A model generated the notes under the pieces. The model saw only the letters and a list, made by a program, of their open reading frames with translations. It was not told the DNA's origin and searched no databases. A stretch of 64,000 nucleotides of DNA from assembly GCA_017542915.1 (NCBI GenBank), contig JAFXWI010000032.1, positions 13,788-77,787 on the forward strand. The letters run 5' to 3'. This DNA comes from Paludibacteraceae bacterium (GTDB lineage: Bacteria; Bacteroidota; Bacteroidia; Bacteroidales; Paludibacteraceae). Made by a program: the position numbers and the translations under genes. Of the stretch, positions 51,821 to 61,900 are shown piece after piece (the first letter of the stretch is position 1; each line of letters begins with the position of its first letter).

Positions 51821-52270
51821 TTATTTATTCAGTTTTTTTAGTTCTTCTATCAGTTTGTCGAGCGCAGGGATCATCTGCATCAGTTCCTCTGCCTCTCCGT
51901 CCGCCATCTTCACGGCGCAACGCATCTTCTCCGGAATGCTCTGAGCTTGCTCATACAGGGCTTTGCCTTCGCGTGTGAGCGCTACGATGCGCTGACGCGT
52001 ATCCTCTTTACCGCGTGTGCGGGTAATGAGTCCTGCTTTCTCCATGCGTTGTAACAGCGGCGTCATCGTGTTGGTGTCCAACAGCAGTCTTTTGCCGATG
52101 TCGCAAACCGGCTGTTGGTCTTTCTCCCAGAGCACCAACAGCACCAAGTACTGCGGATACGTGATCCCCAACGGATCCAGATACGGATGATAAGCACCCG
52201 TCATCAATCGTGCCGCCGAGTACAGCCGAAAACACAACTGGCTATCTAATTTCATTTGTTCGTTGAGCAT
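51821..52270 (-). CDS. ohrR: MarR-family organic-peroxide sensor
   Basis: 149 residues. It aligns along its length with OhrR: LDSQLCFRLYSAARLMT carries the reactive Cys13 of the sensor, followed by LGITYPQYLVLLVLWE, the winged-helix recognition segment LLLDTNTMTPLLQRMEKAGL and the wing RGKEDTRQR. Oxidation of the Cys by organic peroxide should release DNA and induce the operon, including the peroxidase. A start at residue 6 (52255) is equally possible. Confidence 0.88.
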   Translation of the reverse strand: MLNEQMKLDSQLCFRLYSAARLMTGAYHPYLDPLGITYPQYLVLLVLWEKDQQPVCDIGKRLLLDTNTMTPLLQRMEKAGLITRTRGKEDTRQRIVALTREGKALYEQAQSIPEKMRCAVKMADGEAEELMQMIPALDKLIEELKKLNK

Positions 52271-52295
52271 AGTACTTCTTTCCTTCGTACATTCA

Positions 52296-52356
52296 ATTTA
52301 TATCGTTCACGATGCAAAATTACAACAAATATTTTAATGTCGCAAGCGATATAAAT
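52296..52356 (-). promoter_or_regulatory. ohrR promoter flanked by two inverted operator copies
   Basis: On the minus strand the -33 CTTG (52343-52346) and -7 TAATTTTG (52315-52322) are 20 bases apart. Identical 10-bp arms ATTTATATCG (52296-52305) and CGATATAAAT (52347-52356) point towards each other. Each continues into a palindrome, ATCGTTCACGAT (52302-52313) and TCGCAAGCGA (52340-52349). One covers the -33 box, the other the transcript start, a good layout for autorepression by OhrR. Confidence 0.7.
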
Positions 52357-52425
52357 ATTTTCTTAACAAAAGTACATTCATTCTTAAAATGAGTGCACTA
52401 TTACCTATGAAATAAGACGGAAAGG

Positions 52426-53448
52426 TTACCGATATACATCATACGCGTTGCCATTGGCGTCGATGAAGGTGCCAATGAATTTCTTACCTCCGCCGAAGGC
52501 ACCAAGGATGAAGAAAGCGATTAACTCGATGTGGTCGTTAAACGCTATATTGACCAGCGCAACAAGGGACAGAACGGCGATGAAAGCGGGAATGAGCATG
52601 ATGAGGAAATTGATAAAACCGTTGGTGAAAGTCTTCAGAATCAATCCGACGCACAGCATAGCATGCATCACGATGGCGATGACCATCGGAATCAGACTGA
52701 CAATCATCCACCCCCAGCCTACGAGACTTGGCCATAACATAAAGAAGGGCGGAGTCATATACTGCAGATAGGCGTATGTCATGATGACGCCGATCCAGCA
52801 AAGAGGCATGAACATCTGCAAACCGATACCCATGATCAGCAAACCGCCTAAGTAGAACAAAAGCCACCATCGACTGCTGAAATCCAGCTTGCCAAAGGTT
52901 CGGTCAAAAATATTTTGTATGGAGGTGTACGTGAAAGCGAGCACTTCTCCTATAAGGCATTCGACTTTTCTCCAGAACGAACCACGCCTAAACTCCTCTT
53001 TGAAACTGGGACGGCTTCCGTTGGCAACAGTCTGGGCTTGAGACATCTGCATAGCCGGACATTTGGAACCGCTGATCCGAATATGGTAGGACTCATTGTC
53101 GGGCGAGTAGTTCACTTCCATCTTGATGGGGTGCGGGTCGGTGTAGTAATTCACCTCTTTCTTGGACATATTATTTTTGTAGACCGCTGCTTGTTGCAAG
53201 GAGAAGACGTAGTTTTTCTTGTCTCCCTGATACTTGACCGAACCTCCGTATTGAGTCAGCGCGAGATCTTTGTTTTTGTTCAGAAAGACGTGCGCACTGA
53301 TTTGTCCGTTTTTACGCGCAAAGCGAACTTCTGCCGAGTGATTCTGCGGCAAAGAGACACGAACGGATTCGCTGTAAGCTCCTTCGACTTTGATTTTACA
53401 GCCTGCGAAGAGAAGAGGAATCAAACAAAAAATGAAGAATTTTTTCAT
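52426..53448 (-). CDS. Lipoprotein with a C-terminal membrane domain, function unknown
   Basis: 340 residues from the Met at 53448, which gives a lipobox (LLFAGC). Residues ~20-165 are beta-rich and probably periplasmic. Residues ~190-320 hold four to five hydrophobic helices (WWLLFYLGGLLIMGIGLQMF, GWGWMIVSLIPMVIAIVMHA and others), and the C-terminal 20 residues (IGTFIDANGNAYDVYR) are polar. I recognise no family. The combination of a lipobox and several membrane helices is odd. Confidence 0.6.
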   Translation of the reverse strand: MKKFFIFCLIPLLFAGCKIKVEGAYSESVRVSLPQNHSAEVRFARKNGQISAHVFLNKNKDLALTQYGGSVKYQGDKKNYVFSLQQAAVYKNNMSKKEVNYYTDPHPIKMEVNYSPDNESYHIRISGSKCPAMQMSQAQTVANGSRPSFKEEFRRGSFWRKVECLIGEVLAFTYTSIQNIFDRTFGKLDFSSRWWLLFYLGGLLIMGIGLQMFMPLCWIGVIMTYAYLQYMTPPFFMLWPSLVGWGWMIVSLIPMVIAIVMHAMLCVGLILKTFTNGFINFLIMLIPAFIAVLSLVALVNIAFNDHIELIAFFILGAFGGGKKFIGTFIDANGNAYDVYR

Positions 53449-53469
53449 GGTTTTATATGTTTTCGGCTG

Positions 53470-53501
53470 CAAAGGTACAACAAAAATCTGAAATATGCAA
53501 A
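53470..53501 (-). promoter_or_regulatory. Promoter of the 52426-53448 gene
   Basis: Minus strand -33 TTTG (53498-53501) and -7 TACCTTTG (53470-53477), 20-base spacing, 21 bases before the chosen ATG, which supports that start. Confidence 0.8.
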
Positions 53502-53510
53502 TAAAATTCT

Positions 53511-53531
53511 GCATTTTTAATTTTTAATTCG
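53511..53531. repeat. Short heptamer array (TAATTTT family)
   Basis: Three 7-bp units (GCATTTT, TAATTTT, TAATTCG) lie between two minus-strand genes, with the same words as the array at 48250. Confidence 0.65.
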
Positions 53532-53532
53532 T

Positions 53533-54681
53533 TCAGTAAATACCATTCAAAGGCATGACGCCATTTTCTTTTAGGGACTCCACGTAATCTTTGACCTCCG
53601 GTGTGTAACGCCCTAAGTCCTTCCATGCGCGGACAAACTGATCGTGGTTGTTTTTGGTGGAGTAGTCTTTGACGAGCTGTTCTGACATCCATCGGGTGAT
53701 GTCCCGCAGGGAGCAGGCACGGCGAACGTAACCCATCTGACGCAAGGCATAAATAGCCGCAGAGAGGCTCCGGAAATAATCCCATTCTTTCTCTTGGATT
53801 CGCAGGTATTGCGTCAGTTGCTTCTGACGATGTGCGCTTACCTCTTCGGTCCAGAAACGTACCTCTTTTTCGGGTTTGAGATGCTTGTTAATGAACTTCT
53901 GCCAGTTGAACATCCATTGGGTTAGGAGCTGTTTCTGTGCTTCGTTCAGACCTTGTACCTCTTCTATGGACGACCAATCGGTCTCCCGTGCCACAACGAA
54001 GTTACGATGTTTGGCAGCACGTGGTTGTGCGCCCGGGACTTCCCGTATCTGCGCTTGGTGTCTCTTCCAGACCCACGTGAGATAGCGCTTATAGATATCT
54101 TCTGCGTCCTCGCCTTCGAAGAGGAAGGTGGGTTCGGTCTTCTCATTCTGCATACTCTCATAGAGGGCATTGACCTGCGCAGCATCCGTCCAGTAGGTGT
54201 GTAAGAACTGCTGACGGTGTGTCTCCGCATAGGCAGCGTTCAGCAGCCACTGGCTAAAAGGTGTTTCCCAAGGACAGTACTCCCAGATATGGTCTTTGAA
54301 GGTCTCTTGGGTCAGGTACTGCATGTACGTCGTCACTAAATCTAACGCCAGATCCAACAACCGCACATTGGGGCAGATGTCCGCCCAACACACGTCCGAA
54401 GTGGCGATCTCGATATGCGCATTGTTGAGCAACTCGACCTCTGTGCCGATCAGACCCCATTCGTCACGTCTCACTTCGCGCTCGTACTTCGCGATCCAAG
54501 CCATCCGCTCCGCGTCGCTGTCTATCGCTATCCCTCGCCGGACGCCTTCCTCGGTGTCCACGATCAACGCACTCAGCAGCGCAGCTCCTGTCACGCCGCC
54601 TATCTCTATATCCGTCTGAGCCACCTTCAGATAGTGGTTCTCGTATCGGATTTGCTCATTGATGATATAATCTTCTAACAT
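53533..54681 (-). CDS. Cytoplasmic protein of unknown function
   Basis: 382 residues from the ATG at 54681, which follows a promoter; farther upstream frame is before the transcript start. It is soluble, helix-rich and rich in Trp, Gln and charged residues (DEWGLIGTEVELLNNAHIEI, EYCPWETPFSQWLLNAAYAE). The C-terminal region (RFWTEEVSAHRQKQLTQYLR … VRAWKDLGRYTPEVKDYVES) looks like a small helical domain. I do not recognise the family and see no signal peptide. Confidence 0.6.
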   Translation of the reverse strand: MLEDYIINEQIRYENHYLKVAQTDIEIGGVTGAALLSALIVDTEEGVRRGIAIDSDAERMAWIAKYEREVRRDEWGLIGTEVELLNNAHIEIATSDVCWADICPNVRLLDLALDLVTTYMQYLTQETFKDHIWEYCPWETPFSQWLLNAAYAETHRQQFLHTYWTDAAQVNALYESMQNEKTEPTFLFEGEDAEDIYKRYLTWVWKRHQAQIREVPGAQPRAAKHRNFVVARETDWSSIEEVQGLNEAQKQLLTQWMFNWQKFINKHLKPEKEVRFWTEEVSAHRQKQLTQYLRIQEKEWDYFRSLSAAIYALRQMGYVRRACSLRDITRWMSEQLVKDYSTKNNHDQFVRAWKDLGRYTPEVKDYVESLKENGVMPLNGIY

Positions 54682-54689
54682 AATTGGCA

Positions 54690-54721
54690 CAAAGGTACAA
54701 CTTTTTGTTGAATTGCGCAAT
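54690..54721 (-). promoter_or_regulatory. Promoter of the 53533-54681 gene
   Basis: Minus strand -33 ATTG (54718-54721) and -7 TACCTTTG (54690-54697), 20-base spacing, directly before the ATG at 54681 (nearly leaderless). Confidence 0.65.
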
Positions 54722-54871
54722 AGAGTGAGCAATTTTTATGCATTTTTGTGCGTCTGAGTGAGCGTTTTTGGTATTTTACGTCCTAATTTTGTGGTATTTC
54801 ACACATTTTCGGCAGATGTTTGTCACCTACAGGTGCTTAAACCATGCTTCTATTATAGTCTAACACAAACA

Positions 54872-54898
54872 CACGGGCGACTCACTGAGCCGCCCGTG
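54872..54898 (-). terminator. Terminator of the cobalamin-riboswitch operon
   Basis: CACGGGCG (54872-54879) and CGCCCGTG (54891-54898) form an 8-bp GC-rich stem with an inner CTCA/TGAG stem; on the minus strand it is followed by TTTGTGTT. Confidence 0.8.
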
Positions 54899-54920
54899 AG
54901 ATTTGTACTTAGTTACTTGG

Positions 54921-55928
54921 TCACTTTACCAAAGCGCCCTGCGCATTGTAAACTTTCTCACCGCGGAGGATATGAATCTGACCGTTGATGAGGATCTTAG
55001 TAGGTCGCTCCGGGTTTTGAGCGGACCAAGGGATATCTGTCAAAGGGATATCTGTCTGTGTGTCCGGAAGCGGCATATCGGGATGCAGATCTTCTGCACC
55101 GGTTATCTCCGTACTGGTCTCACCGATCCAACCGCAGACCTGCTGCACAGCGGTATAGACTTTGACGAAATGAATCGCCTGCAGGTCTTTTGGCACCCCG
55201 TTTTGGTCCACTGCCCAACGAATACAAAACTTACATCCATCTGTTTTATTCGGATGATTATCGGCATAGCCGTAGTCGTAGCAGTAGAGAATAAATGAAT
55301 GCTCACCGTTCTCACCCTCATCGACAGCATTCGGGGCAAGCCGTGAGCCGGTAAAAGTCAGTTCATCGGGTGCCCAAAGCGGGTAGTAATCCTGTTGATG
55401 AAACTCATTTCTCGGCACAACACCACTTCCGCCTCGGTTATCCGTCCAAGGGACATCTTCCAGCCCGTTCGGACGCGTATAAGTGACGGCATAGTGACGA
55501 ATCGTTTGAGGCGAGTTATACTCACTTCCTGCGAGTTCATACCACGTATCATCGGGCAATCCGTTGCCGTTGGCATCATAACTGACCATGACAATCCCGG
55601 GTTCTGAAGCACCGCCTTTGCGGTTCGTTTCCTTGGCATACGAAGCATATGTGGCATTGCCTTTGATCCGAAAATCATACTCATCTCCACTATTGACCAC
55701 CGGATGATCAAAGCCAAAGACGATGTACCCGCCCCATGCGCCGAGACAAACCGTTTTGCCGGCGTTGTTTGCGATAGCAGCTTCCGCTTTGGCTGCCATG
55801 GTCTGAGGTGTGTCATCCATAGTAGCAACCGGCATGGCGTTGACGAATTGCCCCGGCGCGGGCATATATTCATACACCCGCGCCAGATAGGGCGAAACAA
55901 TCATTAAAATACTTAGAATCAGCGACAT
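54921..55928 (-). CDS. Secreted surface protein of a B12-locus-associated family
   Basis: 335 residues with a short signal peptide (MSLILSILMIVSPYLA). Conserved blocks YEYMPAPGQFVN, GAWGGYIVFGFDHPVV, EPGIVMVSYDANGNGLPDDT, WYELAGSEYNSP and VYTAVQQVCGWIGETSTEIT match a Bacteroidota cell-surface family that I recall from vitamin B12 uptake loci. Its position behind a cobalamin riboswitch agrees. The molecular role is unknown; B12 capture or presentation is inferred. It ends in TKILINGQIHILRGEKVYNA QGALVK, the shared terminal motif. It starts 3 bases after the preceding gene's stop. Confidence 0.7.
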   Translation of the reverse strand: MSLILSILMIVSPYLARVYEYMPAPGQFVNAMPVATMDDTPQTMAAKAEAAIANNAGKTVCLGAWGGYIVFGFDHPVVNSGDEYDFRIKGNATYASYAKETNRKGGASEPGIVMVSYDANGNGLPDDTWYELAGSEYNSPQTIRHYAVTYTRPNGLEDVPWTDNRGGSGVVPRNEFHQQDYYPLWAPDELTFTGSRLAPNAVDEGENGEHSFILYCYDYGYADNHPNKTDGCKFCIRWAVDQNGVPKDLQAIHFVKVYTAVQQVCGWIGETSTEITGAEDLHPDMPLPDTQTDIPLTDIPWSAQNPERPTKILINGQIHILRGEKVYNAQGALVK

Positions 55929-55931
55929 AGC

Positions 55932-58900
55932 TTATCGAATTAGTCGTCCGTTGAGATCATACATATGCTCTCCTCGCAGCACGAAGATCTGTCCGTTGCG
56001 GAGCACCTTTGTACTTTGTACTTTGTCCTCTTGTACTTTCTCGAGGTCTGTTCCGATGGATTTCTCTGCTCCGAAATTATCGAGACAGAAGTAGGTCGGA
56101 GTGGTAAAGCCGTATTCGTCGGATTTGGTGGTGAAGATCTCAAACTCGATGCTCGTAACTGCTCCGAGAGAGGATAGATCGAACCATTTCCAGGTGTCGA
56201 GCGCAAAATGCTCGTTGCTGTTCTCGCTACGGTAGTCCGCGAGGTAGAACACCACTTTTCCGGTCGTCTGCAAGCCGTTATAACCGATGGCGGTGACGGA
56301 CATATAATCGCCTTGCGAGAACGCATCATTCGCGTAGTCGCCGTTGAGGATTGCATCGAGCGTATAGACCGTATTGGTGATGTAGAATCCGGTGATGGTC
56401 TGCGGTTCTGTACTATTCGTCAGCGTGATCGGGTCAGTATAGCCGGCATACCATGTGGACGGCGCAGAGTAATACGCCACGGCGAAGTTATTGCCTTCGT
56501 ACGCGCCGCCGGCTGCCGAACGGAACTGATCGTAGTTGTAGTTTCCGGTAGCTTCCGTCGAGCGATCCGAGCAAATGGCATAGCCGGTATAGGCTTTATA
56601 AGCTTTGTTAGGCGTGTTCGCGAACGCGTATGTACCGCTGTAGAGGTATGTTTCGGCTTTGTCCGTCCATGCTTCATCGACGTGCTTGTGGCCGTCTTCT
56701 GCGAGGACATATTCCTCGAAGGTCGCTGTTTTGGCGGTTTTCTCCACCCACACATGGGCGGAAACGGTAGCTTTCTGACCAAACCGATCCGTTACGGAGC
56801 AGATGTACTCGGTCGTTTGATCCGCTGTACGCGTCAAAGTCGCAGTCGTTCCGATTACCGCATCGCTATAAGCAGTACGCCATGTGTATGAGTACGGTTT
56901 GGCTTGGTCATACTCGGTCTCCAAAGTAGCAGTTAGCGTGCATTCGGAACCAGAAGCTACGGTCTGTTTCTCAATCGGGTTGATAACTACTGGACGCTTT
57001 GTCCACGCGGTCGTGAAGGCTATCTCTTGATAGCCCGAAGCCGCTTCGCCGATCGGGGAAACCAAGAGAACATAGGCCTTGTACGCCGTCTCTTCGGTCA
57101 GACCAGTGGCTGTAAAAATCACCTCACCGTCTTTGATGAGCGATACTTCATCGGTCGCAAGAGCTAACTCGTCCATGGTCGGCGCAGCACTCTCAGCCGG
57201 CAGGATGAGGAGCTTGGCGGTACCGAAATTATCGGTCTTGAGAGCAACATCGGCTTTCACATCCTGCGCAAGAACGGTCGGATAACCTTCTGCCATCTGC
57301 GGTACACGGAAGAGATCCGCGTCGTACTCATAGGCACCGATAGTCGGCGTAGCCGCACGGGTCTTGCCGGTGATGTCTGTTGGGATAGATGCCATCACTT
57401 CGGCGGTGAGCAGATGTCCGTCGTTGGTCTCACGCGGGATGAGCAGTGTTGCAGAAGCGAAGGTCACGGCTTCGCTCAGGTTACCATCTTCGTCCGTAGT
57501 TCCCACAGCGGTCTTCCAATCCGCAAACGTACTGACAGTCGCAGTCGGCATACCGAAAGTCGCTTCCGGCGTATAGAGGATGTTATGGCGGAAGGCGATA
57601 TTGGCGATTGCTGCTGCGTTCTTATACCGCACGGCATAGCCTTTGTTTGTGGCATGGAAGATATTGTTCACGAAAACCGAACCGGCAGTCGGTGCTGCTT
57701 CGATATAGTACGTGGACGAAGCCGTTCCTTCTGAGTTCATTACCATCGTGTTATGGGCGAACAACAGTTTCGGCATATTGGTGCTTGTGTTGATGCAATA
57801 CGATGCATACGTAGAACCGTTCTGCACGTTGATCACGTTATTCACAACTTGCAACAGGGTATTCTCTTTGTCCTGATAGCTGTTCGGACGAATGTAGATC
57901 GCCTTGATACTTAGGTTATCGGCAGCGGTTCCGGAGTAGTAAATATCGTTCTCTGCGATAGTGCAAGTGCCGCCGAGCAAAATCCAATCAATCGCATTCG
58001 CACTACTGGATTTCGCTTGTGCGCGGAAGGTGTTGCCGATGATCTGCAGGTTGCTGACCGCATCGCCGTAAACCATTTGTTTGCCTTGGTTGCGGATGGA
58101 GTTGTGACTGATCAGCATATTCTGCTGCAACGGATCCGCTGCGGCTTTATGACCGATGACGTACAGTCCCATGTAACCGCCTTCCAGCACACTATTGGTC
58201 AGCGCAAAATCATTGTTGTAGTTGTTCTCTCCTGCATCCACGCGCAGCAAGTCCAAACGCGCTGTGTATTCCGTCTTGGGCTCGGCATAAATGCGGCAAC
58301 TGTCAATCGTCACATGCGTAGCAGCATTGCGCACTACCACTACCGCCGGGTTTTGATTGGAGGTATAAGTGGAAGTGAACGAAAGTCCTTTGAGGGTCAC
58401 GTAGTCTGCGCCGTCGATAGTGAAGACACCCTGTTCTTGGGTCATCGTGCTGTTGTATTGGTATAACACGTCGTTGTAGTCGCCGCTGAGTGAACGGATC
58501 GTCAGGGTATTGGCTGCACCTGCACCGCTGATTTCAGGAATCATAACTTGCTCGGTATAAGTGCCCGGTTCGATGGCTATCTCTACTGCGCCGTCCATGC
58601 CGATTGAACTGATGGCTTGCAGAGCAGCCGACAGCGTAGCATAATCCGCCAAGGCACTACTACCGATGCGGTAGAATCCATGCGCGCCGCTGACTACGTT
58701 AATCGCCACAGAGGCTGTTCCTTGCGGAGCGATCTGTTGTTCGCCCAATACCACATTATTCAGCGCAAGCGACACCACATTGCCCACTTCCGCTGCGGCA
58801 TCGATCGAACCGATAAACCAGAAGTAATACACACCCTTCTCGTCCATGACATAGGAGTCGGTGAACTCATTCGTTGTAGCAAAAGTGGTAGAATGTCCGG

Positions 58901-61900
58901 TTGCATAGATATGACGATCCACCAAGAGCTCCGAAGCTGTCTGCTCAAAGCCGGTGATGGTCAGCGGATTGCGGTCGCCGGAGACATAAACGGCAGCGCG
59001 CATGAGATGGATGTCGCCTGTGCCTTTGGTCGCCTCTGCCGGCGCCATAGGAGTAACACGCACCGAATCAACCGTCAGCGGAGTGAGCACATGCTGACGC
59101 ACTTCCACCTCAAAGCCGCGCTTTTGACTCGACGGCATCTTGACATAGACGGTAATCGCTCCGTCCTCGGCACGCGAGATCACACTCTCATCCTCTGCGG
59201 GCATCGAGTACATGCCGTATTTCTTATTGGGAGTAGTCTCTGAGTCATAGGCGTTGGCGTAATAAATATGGAATGGATCGCCGGAGAGATACGCGATATC
59301 AAAGTCCTTGAACACCAGCTCTATAGCGCATCCTTCGGTAGCGGGCACAAAAGTGATATAGCCCTCGAAATTAGAGCTGTAGTTTCCGTCTGCACCGCCG
59401 TCGTCGTAGAACATCAGGCTGTTTGCGCCAATAGTTACGGTTCCGTTATTGCCTGCCTGCAGGTAACGCACGTTCTTCACAATGCGGTTTCCTTCGGGGT
59501 CTCCGGCTGTGATAGTTTGCGCCACGCCGCTGAGTGTAACGGACAACAACGCGGCATCCACCGTGCTCTCTACCGAAGCATCGGTTTTGATGTCGGCGGC
59601 GATGGTAAACGCATTCGCGTACTCTGCAAGGGTAGCCGGACTCTCCAATGTCAGCGTCACTTGTTCCGCTGCTGAAGCTTGTGCCAGCACATTCTCGCCT
59701 TGCATCAGATAGAGCGTCTCGATATTCGCCTCGGTGCCTTTCAAATCAAGGGTTAACGCCTCGAGCGTAAGGGCGTTGAGCGTGCCGACGGTCTGAATAT
59801 CCACATCCAGCAAAGCGGCTTTCCGTTCGCCTGTCTTCACTAATTTAGTCGAAGCCTGCTCTACGGCGATGGATTCTATTTTCATGTTTTGCAGTTTATA
59901 CTCCTGCACGGTAGCATGCCATCCGTTGCCGGTGTAGTAAGTCGAAGTGGTGTTTGGATTGAAGACAATCGTCATGGCTCCTGTAGAGCGGATTTGCGTC
60001 GGTTGCTTGCCGTTGGCATCCAACTGCCACAGCACTTCGCCGTTCGTTCCCTCGCCCGCATATACAATATATTTTGCCCGTGTGGAATAGGACGAAGAGG
60101 CATAATAGACATCGAAATCGGTGTAATCAATCTGAATCACATGCCCTTCGGTAGCCGGTTTGAAGATGATCGTTTGGTCGCAATCTTCGGCTTTGTATTT
60201 CGTGCTGTAATCGCTCGCTATGGTATGCGTGTATTGCCATGTGCCCAAGATCGTAAAAGTCTGCGAACCGCAAGCCTGAACAGCCACGTTCTCGATCGTC
60301 AAAGCCCCTGTCTGGTTACCAAAATCAGTAATAGACGACCCGTTCGTGAAGTTCAGCGCAGAGAGGGTGATATTTACCTGCTCGTCATTTTGCGCCAACG
60401 GAGCAATATCGCACACGATCCAGAGGTAGTTATCGCCTTCGCGGAAAGCGATGTCGGAGCTTTGGGTGATGGTGATCGTCTCGCCTTCTACCACCGCTTC
60501 ACCTATGAGACAGGATGTTGAGAACTGATTGTCCTTCGTGTAATAGAGTTTTGCTTTAGTCATCTGTGCGGCTGTGCCGTTCGCGTCCAGCGTGAGCGAA
60601 GCAACTTTCAGAGCCGGTTCGGTCTCAATAGTAGTGATCTTCAGCGAAGCCACCAGCGCGTTCTCGGAGCCTGCGGAGACTGTGGCGGTTTGTTTGCTCA
60701 ACAGGCTCTCTTTGACTGTCATAGCCTGCGGTGTGAATTCCTTCACAACAGCTGACCAACCCTCTTTGAGGTTGGAATCATAGGAGATATTATTCCGATG
60801 GGTGATTGTCAGTTTGCCGTCTGCCGCGGTGCTCTTAATGACGATCGGCGTGGTCGTGCTGGCTTCCGCTTGCGAGATCTGCCAAATCAGGTCGGATTCA
60901 TCGGTCGAGTTGCCGTTATAGACCTTGATATAATCCACATAACCGGTCGAGTTGGCAGCATAATCCGTATAGAAAACATCAATGCTGTTGAAGGTCAGTT
61001 GTACTTTTTTGCTTTCGGTCGCCGGAGTGAAGACCACCTTGCCGTTAAAGCCCTTGATCACCTTGCCGTCTTTACCGCCTTCGTCGAAAAACTGCGTCTC
61101 GCCGGAGATGGTATAGGTGGCATCCTCAGCCATGAGATACATCGGCTGAACGGTCAGCGTAACCGGCGTAGCCGGCGTAAAAGTCGTGAATCCTCCCGCT
61201 GTGCTGAAACCGGTTATGTTCACCGCTGCCGTGGCATTGAACGCTGCCGTAGAAAGGATATTGCCGCCGAGCGAGAATGAATTATTTCCATTGCTCAGCG
61301 CGTAGCCTTCCGACAAAGTATAGGTATAAATCCCTTCGTTCTCCGTGATTGTGCCGGCAATCTCGCTCAGACCAGTTACCGAAACACCTGTACCGGCGTA
61401 GAGTTTTAGTGTTGTGGGATCAATCACAGCTGAGTTGGAGCAGGTGAACGTGATGGTTTGCAGCTTATCAGGCGAAGAATAACCGGATGTTGTGATAGTC
61501 ATACCGCTCATTCCTACATTAGTCTTTCCGGCCCATACTTCGCCATCGACAAAAGTGTTGTTGCCCGCTGCGGACTCAACGGTCATGGTCTCTAAAAGCA
61601 CCTCTTCCACCGTAGCTTTCCAATAAGACTCTTTCGGGCTCGGATCTTTCGAATACAAGCACACCGACAAACAGCCGTCTGCTGCCCCCGAGATATAGGT
61701 CGGCAGCGGATTAACCGCACCATCGCCGGGGATATAGGCAATTTGATTCGCATTTTCTACAAAACTGCCGGTAGGATTTCCGCTGGTCGGATATGAAATA
61801 CTCGTTACATCAAACTGACCGTTGTAAATACGCATGTACACATTCCATGAATCGCTGTACTTGGTTAAGTTCAGTTCCTCAAAGGTGATTTTAATCGAAT

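Noticed and set aside
54784..54791. A further promoter-like TAATTTTG box on the plus strand
   Set aside because: No -33 box lies at the 20-base spacing seen at the other promoters, and no plus-strand gene follows.
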